In this document: positions 1-7,462 of the stretch, one piece after another
Position numbering within the stretch: the stretch's first letter is position 1
Layout: each line of letters starts with the position of its first letter
Source of the DNA: Cellvibrionaceae bacterium AOL6
Lineage (GTDB): Bacteria; Pseudomonadota; Gammaproteobacteria; Pseudomonadales; Cellvibrionaceae
DNA: 64,000 nt
Direction: 5' to 3'
NCBI GenBank assembly: GCA_003265435.1
Contig: NOXC01000013.1
Span: 46,186-110,185, forward strand
Translations under genes and position numbers: made by a program
The notes under the pieces: model-generated
The model's database searches: none
Told to the model about the DNA's origin: nothing
What the model saw: the letters and a program-made list of their open reading frames with translations, nothing else

Positions 1-2
1 AC

Positions 3-536
3 TGCATCGCAGTGGGCTTGTCATCCGGCTTTATCGAGCCTTTGGAAAGTACCAGCATTGCTTTGGTAGAAACCGCCATTGAAAAAATATGCGGTTCTTT
101 TCCCGGCCCCTTTTATACGGAAAAAAGTGTCGCGCGCTTTAATGAAGTCACCGCATTGGAATATGAACGCATTCGTGACTTCATAATTCTGCACTATCAG
201 CTGAATGAGCGCGACGACTCTGAGTTTTGGCGATACTGTGCCTCAATGCGTGTTCCGGATACCTTAGAAGAGAAAATTCAGGGGTATTTGAGTGAAGGCC
301 ATTTACCGTATTGGCAATGGGAAATATTTCACCCTGACAGTTGGTTGGCCATTTTCAACGGTTTTGGAAAATTTCCGAAACGTTTCGACGCGCGTGCATC
401 ACAGATTCCGGCCGAGACCCTGAGTTCAAGTTTTCGGCAAATGCGTGAAAATATTTCTGTGCTGGTCGCGTCGCTGCCAGAAGCGGACGCCTTTTTACAG
501 CGATATCTGCGTGAGGAAGAGGGGCAAATGGCATGA
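3..536 (+). CDS. Tryptophan-halogenase-like flavoprotein, C-terminal part (cut by window start)
   Basis: This is the C-terminal 177 codons of a flavin-dependent tryptophan-halogenase family protein; the N-terminal FAD-binding half lies before the window. The visible part begins inside the conserved block GLSSGFIEPLESTSI, which carries the Glu-Ser pair that corresponds to the catalytic Glu346 of PrnA. It continues through RDFIILHY and PDTLEEKI, which are shared with the neighbouring copies. It resembles the minus-strand copy at 2034-3557 more than the copy that follows. The stop codon overlaps the next start as ATGA, so the two genes are translationally coupled. Members of this subfamily sit beside TonB receptors and glycosidases in marine bacteria and are not proven halogenases, so the substrate is unknown. 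Confidence 0.85.
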   Translation, partial: CIAVGLSSGFIEPLESTSIALVETAIEKICGSFPGPFYTEKSVARFNEVTALEYERIRDFIILHYQLNERDDSEFWRYCASMRVPDTLEEKIQGYLSEGHLPYWQWEIFHPDSWLAIFNGFGKFPKRFDARASQIPAETLSSSFRQMRENISVLVASLPEADAFLQRYLREEEGQMA

Positions 537-2065
537 TCCCAACCGAATCTCAAGACTTGGGGCACTTTGTTATCCTGGGGGGCGGTACATCTGGCTGGAT
601 GGCCGCCTGTATGTTGGGCAGTATATTTCAGGATAGCCCTGTCAATATCACGCTGATTGAATCTGCAGATATTCCAACCATTGGAGTAGGGGAGGCGACG
701 ATCCCCCCATTTCTGCAATTTTTACAGAGCGTGGGGATCAGTCAACGAGAATTTGTGCAAGCCACTTCGTCGACATTCAAACTGGGTATTCGGTTTGAAG
801 ACTGGTTGGAGAAAGAGCAACACTATTTCCACCCGTTTGGTGGCATTGGTCGTGATCTGGATGGTCACGACTTTTACCAGATATGGCAGAAGCTATGTCG
901 TGAGGGGCATGGTAGTGAGCTGATGGCGCATTCACCGGCGGCGGTCATGGCCGGGGCTTCAAAATTTATTCCCCCAGAGCAAATGCCGAACAGCCCCATC
1001 GCGTCTGCTGCTTACGCGTTGCACCTCGATGCCAAGCTGGCTGCCGAGTTTATGCGAACAAGCGCGATAAAGTTCGGGGTTCAGCGCATTGAGGCCACCG
1101 TTACTGGAGTGGAACAACATGAGTGCGGGAATATTGCCCGCCTGTTGCTGGACAATAACCAAATTGTGGCGGGTGATTTTTTCATTGATTGTTCGGGCTT
1201 CCGTGGCGTGCTGATCGAGGAAACCTTAGCGACGGGATACGATTCGTGGGCCAAGTGGTTACCCTGTGATAGAGCGGTAACGGTACAGACTCGCAGTGGG
1301 GAAAAAGCACAGCCGTATACCGTTTCAACCGCTCAGGATGCCGGTTGGACGTGGAAAATTCCACTTCAACACCGCGTCGGAAACGGCTATGTCTATGCGA
1401 GCGCGTTTTGTGATGACGATAGGGCAACGCGTACGCTAATGGCTCGTGTAAATGGTGACACGTTGAATACGCCGCGCGTTATTCCCTTTCAAACCGGGGT
1501 GAGAAAACAAATCTGGAATCGAAATTGTCTGGCCCTGGGCTTGGCGGCGGGGTTTGTCGAGCCACTCGAATCGACGGCCATTCATCTCGTGTTTAAAACG
1601 CTGGCGCTGTTTCTTCAACATTTTCCCGATAAGCAGCTTGATCCAATTTTACAGCGGCGATTCGAGACGCGCATTCGTCGAGAGTATGAGGAAGTCCGCG
1701 ATTTTATTGTGCTGCACTATTGTACAACGCGCCGAGACGATACGGCTTTTTGGGCGCATTGTCGAAACATGGCAATACCGGATTCTTTGCAGGAGCAACT
1801 CGAGTATTTTCGCCGTACAGGACAACTCCTTCTCGAGTCAGAGTCCTTATTTCGGGCTGAGAGCTGGTACAGCGTGTTAACCGGTATGGGCGTGAACCCC
1901 GCCACCTATTCACCATTGACGAATGCGTTAGATACAGACAAGTTGGCTGCATCGCTTTCGAGCGGAGCAAAGGCGATTGCCCAGTGTGTCACCACTTTGC
2001 CCGATCACGAAGCCTTTGTGCAACAGGCTTGCCCTAGCGTGGCGCGGCGCAGTGCTTCGCAATAA
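533..2065 (+). CDS. Tryptophan-halogenase-like flavoprotein
   Basis: The 510-residue protein has the full signature of flavin-dependent halogenases: an FAD-binding GGGTSGW at residues 16-22, GVGEATIP at 51-58, a lysine in TFKLGI at residue 83 (equivalent to PrnA Lys79), the WxWxIP motif at 272-277, and Glu346 in PLEST. All residues needed for HOCl formation and tunnelling in the family are therefore present. The reaction would be FADH2- and O2-dependent halogenation, needing a partner flavin reductase that is not visible here. The start is the ATG of an ATGA overlap with the upstream halogenase. The 3' end overlaps the convergent third copy by 32 bp. The substrate cannot be read from the sequence. 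An alternative is a non-halogenating carbohydrate-linked role. Confidence 0.9.
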   Translation: MIPTESQDLGHFVILGGGTSGWMAACMLGSIFQDSPVNITLIESADIPTIGVGEATIPPFLQFLQSVGISQREFVQATSSTFKLGIRFEDWLEKEQHYFHPFGGIGRDLDGHDFYQIWQKLCREGHGSELMAHSPAAVMAGASKFIPPEQMPNSPIASAAYALHLDAKLAAEFMRTSAIKFGVQRIEATVTGVEQHECGNIARLLLDNNQIVAGDFFIDCSGFRGVLIEETLATGYDSWAKWLPCDRAVTVQTRSGEKAQPYTVSTAQDAGWTWKIPLQHRVGNGYVYASAFCDDDRATRTLMARVNGDTLNTPRVIPFQTGVRKQIWNRNCLALGLAAGFVEPLESTAIHLVFKTLALFLQHFPDKQLDPILQRRFETRIRREYEEVRDFIVLHYCTTRRDDTAFWAHCRNMAIPDSLQEQLEYFRRTGQLLLESESLFRAESWYSVLTGMGVNPATYSPLTNALDTDKLAASLSSGAKAIAQCVTTLPDHEAFVQQACPSVARRSASQ

Positions 2066-3557
2066 CACTCGCGTGTGAATCCGCTTGCGCTGCGACGTGT
2101 CTGAGCTGTTGCCTGATACCTGCCAATTGCTCTGAAAGCACACTGGCGGGCATTTGACTGGCTCGGTCATCGATGTCTCGTGGGCGGATACCAAAGCCTT
2201 CGAACATCGTTAGCCAGCTTGATGTTTCAAAGGTCTCAGGAGGATATTGAACGATGTGGCCGCAACTTTTAAAGAGCTCTATTTTGTGTTCGAGTGTGTC
2301 CGGTAGGCTCAAGTTCCGGTACGCGTGCCACATGTCGTTGTGTTGCCGTTGATTCAAAATGTAATGCAGCAGAATAAAATCTCGAATAGATTCCATTTCG
2401 TGTCGATGTCGGCGATTGACTTCTTTCACTCTCACAGGGTCAATACCCTGATGCGGGAAGAATTGCAGTAAATGCGCAATGCCCGTCTGGATCAGCGAAA
2501 TACTCGTGCTCTCCAAGGGTTCCAGAAATCCGGATGAGAGGCCAATGGCAACGCAATTTCCCTCCCACATCTTCAGTGAACGGCCGGTTTTAAAGCTCAG
2601 ATGGCGGGGCTCAGAGCACGGTTCGTGAGTGAGGCACTGGCTCAAGGTATCCCAAGCGCGCTGCGGGTCACAAAATCGAGAACTGTATACGTAACCGTTG
2701 CCCTGGCGGTGCTGTAGGGGAATGTGCCACACCCAACCGGCGTCTTTTGCAATAGAGCGTGTATAGGGCACGATGTCTTCTGCGTGCGGCAGCGCACTTT
2801 GTACCGCAACGGCGGAATCGGCAAACAACCAGTGGCTCCAGTCTTCAAATCCGGTTTTTAAGGTCTCCTGCATCAACAGGGCACGAAAGCCGCTGCAATC
2901 GATAAACAGATCCCCTTGCACGCGTTGACCGTCGTCCAGCGAGAGGGCTTCGATGAAGCCATTTTCGGCATTGCGTGTCACGCCGTGCATGCGCGCGTCT
3001 ATGCGTCGAACGCCTCGTTGCTCGGCATATTCGCGCAGGAACAGAGCGTATCGCCCCGCATCGAAATGGTACGCATAGCCGTAGTCACCGAGCGGTGATT
3101 GCGGAGGCTGTCGCGGTTGGGCAAAACGCCCTTGTCGTGCGAGTTGACAGGCGAGCGAGTAATCTCCAAGTTCAAGCGCCTGCTCATGTGCTTTTAATGC
3201 GTAATAATAATGATGAAAGGGCAGGGTTTGATGATCGATGCCGTAGTCTGAGAACGGATGAAAAAAACGGGAACCGGGCTCAAGCCAATCTTCGAATTGA
3301 ATGCCGAGCTTAAAGCTGCCCTGAGTCGCACGCAAAAACTCGAGCTCGTCTATGCCGAGGCCATGATTAAAATTGACAATGCTGGGGATGGTCGCTTCGC
3401 CTACGCCAACGGTGCCAATCGCGCAGGATTCGATCAGTGTAATCTGGCATTGGCGATGACGGAGATAATGCGCGAGGCTGGCGGCGGTCATCCAGCCGGC
3501 GGTGCCGCCGCCGAGAATCACGATCTGTTTTATAGAGTGTTGTGCCGCGTTGGCCAT
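2034..3557 (-). CDS. Tryptophan-halogenase-like flavoprotein
   Basis: This 507-residue protein is a third member of the flavin-dependent halogenase family. It shows GGGTAGWMTAA near residue 16, GVGEATIPS, the catalytic lysine in SFKLGIQFEDW, GWVWHIP as the WxWxIP motif, and GLSSGFLEPLEST with the catalytic Glu. It is transcribed towards the second copy and overlaps its 3' end by 32 bp, so each coding end is antisense to the other. Its 5' side faces the GH9 cellulase across a 248 bp divergent intergenic region that holds a LacI-type operator candidate. Its C-terminal third is closest to the partial first copy (both have RASQ(M/I)PA and DTLEHKI/DTLEEKI), which suggests a local duplication. Confidence 0.9.
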   Translation of the reverse strand: MANAAQHSIKQIVILGGGTAGWMTAASLAHYLRHRQCQITLIESCAIGTVGVGEATIPSIVNFNHGLGIDELEFLRATQGSFKLGIQFEDWLEPGSRFFHPFSDYGIDHQTLPFHHYYYALKAHEQALELGDYSLACQLARQGRFAQPRQPPQSPLGDYGYAYHFDAGRYALFLREYAEQRGVRRIDARMHGVTRNAENGFIEALSLDDGQRVQGDLFIDCSGFRALLMQETLKTGFEDWSHWLFADSAVAVQSALPHAEDIVPYTRSIAKDAGWVWHIPLQHRQGNGYVYSSRFCDPQRAWDTLSQCLTHEPCSEPRHLSFKTGRSLKMWEGNCVAIGLSSGFLEPLESTSISLIQTGIAHLLQFFPHQGIDPVRVKEVNRRHRHEMESIRDFILLHYILNQRQHNDMWHAYRNLSLPDTLEHKIELFKSCGHIVQYPPETFETSSWLTMFEGFGIRPRDIDDRASQMPASVLSEQLAGIRQQLRHVAAQADSHASVIAKHCAAPR

Positions 3558-3634
3558 GGGCTGTTAATCCAATCTGTCTTTTATCGTTTTCGCTCCACTA
3601 TAGGGGTTCAAGGTAGCGGCGTCCAGCAACGCAA

Positions 3635-3648
3635 TGAAACCGTTTTCA
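3635..3648. promoter_or_regulatory. LacI-family-type operator candidate
   Basis: TGAAACCGTTTTCA is a 14-bp dyad with one mismatch from the perfect TGAAAAC/GTTTTCA form and a central CG, the usual format of LacI/GalR-family operators. It lies between the divergent halogenase (start 3557) and the GH9 cellulase (start 3806), where a glycan-responsive repressor could control both. No regulator gene is in the visible part of the locus. Confidence 0.4.
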
Positions 3649-3724
3649 GGCAAATACAAGGTCAATTTTCAAGCGAAAATGTGGTTTTAACTTAAGCCCG
3701 GCCGTAAGATCGAACGCACAAGCA

Positions 3725-3732
3725 AAGCGCTT
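3725..3732. promoter_or_regulatory. AAGCGCTT dyad, weak second operator candidate
   Basis: An 8-bp perfect palindrome AAGCGCTT, the core of many LacI/CcpA-type sites, lies 77 bp downstream of the TGAAACCGTTTTCA dyad and about 75 bp before the cellulase start. The flanks are not symmetric, and a palindrome this short can occur by chance. Confidence 0.2.
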
Positions 3733-3805
3733 GCGGTGTAATGTCACGGTGCAACGCGTCTCTGCCATGGCGGAGCGCGATTTAAGAAAAAATAATGGAG
3801 CGCGT

Positions 3806-5560
3806 ATGAACATTTTCCTCTTTCTCTCTATGGTCATTTTACTCTCAGCCTGTGGCTCGGGTGGTACACAGCACTCGGACGATGCCAAGCCCATTGCCAG
3901 CCCGAGTCCGGTGTCAGAATCGCCCAGCGCGCTGTTCAGTAATCAAGTGGGCTATCCCGCAAACGGCTACAAGTCGGTGTGGGTAGCGAGTTCGGAGGCG
4001 GGCGTGTTTTCGTTGAAGCGTGCCGAAACGGACGAAAGCGTTTTTGAAGCTCGTTATGACTCGCCCAGGGAGTGGGGGCCAGCGGGGGATATGCGACTGG
4101 CTGAAGCGGATTTCAGCAGCTGGTCGCAACCCGGCCGATATTATGTGCAAGCAGGGGAGACCCGCTCTCCGGCGTTCGATATTGTCGATGACCCCTACCA
4201 GTCAGTGCTGAAAGCGTCGATCAAGGCCTACTATTTTAATCGCGCCAGCACGGCGCTGGAGGAAGCTCACGCCGGGGTTTGGGCACGGCCTGCCGGCCAT
4301 CCTGACGAGGAGGTGATGATTCATAAAAATGCGGCCAGTGACGCTCGGCCGGAGGGCAGTCGCTTTGCCGCGCCGAAAGGCTGGTATGACGCGGGCGATT
4401 TTGGCAAATACATCGTCAACAGCGGCATTTCGACGTACACCTTGATGGCGGCGTATCGCGATGCGCCTGCGTTTTACGATGCGCTCGAGCTTGGCATTCC
4501 AGAATCGGGCAACGACGTTGCCGATCTGCTTGATGAAGTGATGTGGAACCTCGATTGGATGGAGGCGATGCAGGATCCGAACGACGGCGGCGTGTATCAC
4601 AAGCTCACGACACTGCGTTTTTCCGGAATATTAATGCCCGATGCGGCAAACGAGCAGCGCTACTTTATTGAAAAAAGTACCGCAGCCACGCTCGACTTTG
4701 CGGCGACGATGGCCATGGCCGCACGCGTGTACGCGCCACTGGAGAATGACTTCCCCGGTCGCGTGGAGCGCTATCGACGGGCCGCGGAGCTGGCGTGGCA
4801 ATGGGCCTTGGCCAACCCCGATCGCCTTTATGAACAGGGTCCTGACAGTGAGGTCAAAACCGGTGCCTATGGCGATGATCACCTTGAGGATGAGTGGGCG
4901 TGGGCCTCGGCAGAATTGTTCTTAACCACAGGAGAGGCCTCTTATCTTGCGGCCTTCAAACAGCATTTTGAAGGCGCGTCAGTGCCAAACTGGGGTAATG
5001 TGGCGATGCTGGGGCTTTTTTCTCTTATTAACGAAGGTCGCGAAGTGCTCAGCATTGAGGATTACAGCGGTTTGGAAAGCCAGCTACTGAATCTCGCGGA
5101 CACCCTGGTTCAACGACACGAAGAGAGTGGGGTCGGAATCGCCATGCGATCTGAGGATTTTGTGTGGGGCAGTAACGCGGTCATTCTGAACACGTACTGG
5201 GTGCTTTCAGAAGCACAAAAAATAGACGATAAGCCTGAATACGCGGCCGCGCGTCAAGGCTTGCTCGATTTTGTGCTGGGGCGCAATCCTACCGGTTATG
5301 CCTTCGTCACCGGTTTTGGAACAACCTCTCCTATGCATATCCACCACCGCGCGTCCGAAGCGGACGATGTTGTAGAGCCCGTTCCGGGATTCGTGGCGGG
5401 CGGCCCGCAGCCGGGTCAGCAGGATGGGTGTGACTACATCAGCGTGGCCGCCGCGCGCAGCTATGTGGATCATTGGTGCAGCTACGCCAGCAACGAAGTG
5501 GCGATTAACTGGAACGCACCTCTAGTCATGGCCTTGACCGCGCAGCGTTTGCTAAAATAG
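3806..5560 (+). CDS. GH9 cellulase (endoglucanase) lipoprotein
   Basis: The 584-residue protein is a glycoside hydrolase family 9 enzyme, an inverting beta-1,4-glucanase. The start chosen is the ATG at 3806, which follows GGAG and begins a lipoprotein signal with lipobox LLSAC, rather than an earlier in-frame codon. After a short serine/proline linker comes the CelD_N immunoglobulin-like domain (SNQVGYPANGYKSVWV) and then the catalytic domain. The catalytic aspartates are in DAGD at residues 195-198, an HHR motif is at 513-515, and the catalytic acid Glu564 lies in NEVAINWN near the C-terminus. There is no carbohydrate-binding module. A lipid anchor on a cellulase suggests an enzyme working on oligomers at the outer membrane. 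The gene is divergent from the halogenase, and the acireductone dioxygenase gene follows 19 bp later. Confidence 0.93.
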   Translation: MNIFLFLSMVILLSACGSGGTQHSDDAKPIASPSPVSESPSALFSNQVGYPANGYKSVWVASSEAGVFSLKRAETDESVFEARYDSPREWGPAGDMRLAEADFSSWSQPGRYYVQAGETRSPAFDIVDDPYQSVLKASIKAYYFNRASTALEEAHAGVWARPAGHPDEEVMIHKNAASDARPEGSRFAAPKGWYDAGDFGKYIVNSGISTYTLMAAYRDAPAFYDALELGIPESGNDVADLLDEVMWNLDWMEAMQDPNDGGVYHKLTTLRFSGILMPDAANEQRYFIEKSTAATLDFAATMAMAARVYAPLENDFPGRVERYRRAAELAWQWALANPDRLYEQGPDSEVKTGAYGDDHLEDEWAWASAELFLTTGEASYLAAFKQHFEGASVPNWGNVAMLGLFSLINEGREVLSIEDYSGLESQLLNLADTLVQRHEESGVGIAMRSEDFVWGSNAVILNTYWVLSEAQKIDDKPEYAAARQGLLDFVLGRNPTGYAFVTGFGTTSPMHIHHRASEADDVVEPVPGFVAGGPQPGQQDGCDYISVAAARSYVDHWCSYASNEVAINWNAPLVMALTAQRLLK

Positions 5561-5579
5561 CATCAAACCGGAGGTGCTT

Positions 5580-6104
5580 ATGGCGTATGTACGAATACTC
5601 GATCGTTTTGATCCCAGCCACATTCTTGATGAACTGTTTGATCCTGACGCGATCACGGCGTTACTCGGCGCGAAAGACATACTCTGGGAGAAGGTGGCGA
5701 CGATGCCTCCTTCGATTGATGACGCCCAGTCCGCAATTGAACTGAATCAGCCCTGTGTCGACGCGCTCAGTGCACGATTTTCGTGCCACCACACCGATAT
5801 TGTGCACGTAAATCAACATACCTCCCGTCCGCGCGTGCTTCAAGAACACTCCCACGCGGATGGCGAGATCCGTTTGTTTATCGAAGGGAGTGCGACATTT
5901 CTTTTCCCTTTCGATACGCAAATCATCGCGTTGACCATGGAAGCCGGGGAGTTGATTTTTATTCCCGGTGGGCAAAAACACGGCTTTGACATGGGAAAAG
6001 CCCCGTTTTACACGGCTATTCGCTTCTTTAAGTACGCAAGTGGTTGGCAAGCGAAATACACCGGTGATGTGTTCGTAGAGCACTATCTGAAAGCTCAGTC
6101 GTAA
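5580..6104 (+). CDS. mtnD: Acireductone dioxygenase (ARD) family cupin
   Basis: This 174-residue cupin matches acireductone dioxygenase of the methionine salvage pathway, which cleaves the acireductone to the 2-keto acid precursor of methionine plus formate (Fe form). The metal ligands are visible as His90, His92 and Glu96 in EHSHADGE and His134 in GQKHGF, the family's HxHx3E...H set. The ATG at 5580 is preceded by GGAGG with a 5-nt spacer and is preferred to the GTG at 5574. It lies 19 bp behind the cellulase gene and may be co-transcribed with it. No other salvage gene (mtnA, B, C or K) is in the window, so it is an orphan here. Confidence 0.88.
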   Translation: MAYVRILDRFDPSHILDELFDPDAITALLGAKDILWEKVATMPPSIDDAQSAIELNQPCVDALSARFSCHHTDIVHVNQHTSRPRVLQEHSHADGEIRLFIEGSATFLFPFDTQIIALTMEAGELIFIPGGQKHGFDMGKAPFYTAIRFFKYASGWQAKYTGDVFVEHYLKAQS

Positions 6105-6198
6105 TAAATACGTCATCTTTGGCGCGTTTTAATTTGTTTTTAATATTTGAAAGGCAAGATCCTTGCATCTGTATGCTGGTAGGAGGAGTGTCCAGCCC

Positions 6199-7391
6199 AT
6201 GTCTTTCAAATTTAAATTCGGCCGTAGTGCTCAGCGTATTGCCACGTTGATCGTGCTGATGTTCACAGTGAGCCGACTTGCCGTCGCTCAAGATACTGTG
6301 GGCGTACTTAAAGGAATTGCCCCGTATATTGATGGTGGCCTCGAGCAATACCAAGCGGGGCTCTATCTAGAACGAGGCGCCAGTTCGGAAATTGTCTCTC
6401 CCGCTCAGGTAGAGCAGATGGCATTCAAGATTTCGCGTTCCCGCCAATCGTCCAAGCGCTGGTATCGCCAGCTTGTACAACGCGTTGTCATTAATGCCGA
6501 CCCCGATGTTCTGGCAGAGAGTGCGGAAGCGCTCAATGTCTTCTCACCCATGTTATTGCAGCCGTTTTACGAAGGGGACGTGGTTTCCATTCGGCGCCTG
6601 GAAGGCGGTGCAGAATTGGCGGTGAATGATGTGGTCTTGGGCGAGGTGCTTAACAGCCAGGTCTTCGAGCTGTATCTGAGTGCATGGATGGGACCGGTGC
6701 CACCGAGCACGGAGTTTCAGGAAGCGCTATTGCTGCAGCCTGTCAGTGCCGATCAAAAAGCGCAATTCGAAACTTTGCCCGATTCCGAGGAGGCCGAACA
6801 ACGTCTGGCCGCCTGGGTAGAGGCTTTGAGTGCCGAGGATGACGCGGTTTCAGTGGCTGCAGCGCCTACACGTACCCAAGCGCGTTCAGCTGCCGCGCCT
6901 GCAGCCGCTACGGTAGCAACCACGGTGGCTTTGAATGTCGCCGAGCCAGAGGTGCCTAAAGTTGAAGCCACGCCTGAACCCAAGCCCACGCCGACGCCTA
7001 CGCCCAAACCGAAGGTGGTAGCGACACCCAAGCCTACGCCCACGCCGCAGTTGATCGAAGAAGAGCCTGAAGAAGAGGAACTCGACAGCGCCGCGCTTAT
7101 CGCGGCCATGACGCAGTATCGGCGCCTCTTGCATGTTCACCCGTCCCGCTATGTGAAATACCCGGTTCGCTCACAAAATCGTCGTGAAGAAGGTGTGGTA
7201 CAACTTGCGGTGACTATTGCGCGTGATGGCAATGTATTGGATGTGACCGTGAATAACAGCTCTTCGCACAAACGCTTGGATCGCGCCGCACTAGAAGCGG
7301 TTGTCGAGGCGAGCCCTTTCCCTGAACTGCCGGAGTTGGTGGCGGGGAGGAGTTGGAATTTATTTTGCCAATCGCGTTCAAGCTGCAATAG
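6199..7391 (+). CDS. TonB-like energy transducer, C-terminus frameshifted
   Basis: This is an exported or membrane-anchored protein with a hydrophobic N-terminus (residues 10-30, ending SRLAVAQ), a middle region of unknown type, a Pro/Lys/Thr-rich spacer (PEPKPTPTPTPKPK, about residues 257-282) and a C-terminal TonB domain (YPVRSQNRREEGVVQLAVTI, then SPFPELPEL). Read literally, the frame runs to a stop at 7446 and ends in a basic tail unlike TonB, passing through a terminator hairpin. Adding one G to the GGGG run at 7344-7347 restores EELEFILPIAFKLQ and a stop at 7389-7391, just before the terminator. I therefore give 7391 as the intended end. Whether the shift is real or a sequencing error cannot be told. 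An AGGAGG lies at 6181, 12 nt before the ATG. Confidence 0.75.
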
Positions 7392-7416
7392 CCGTCGCGC
7401 TCGATCAGTCAGGCAT

Positions 7417-7444
7417 AAAAAAGCCCCGTTAGGGGCTTTTTTTT
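7417..7444. terminator. Bidirectional rho-independent terminator
   Basis: AAAAAAGCCCC, loop GTTA, GGGGCTTTTTT form an 11-bp stem with T runs on both strands. It lies between the convergent TonB-like gene and acnB (stop at 7463) and can end both transcripts. Confidence 0.93.
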
Positions 7445-7462
7445 GAGTCTCAAAATGGGGCC

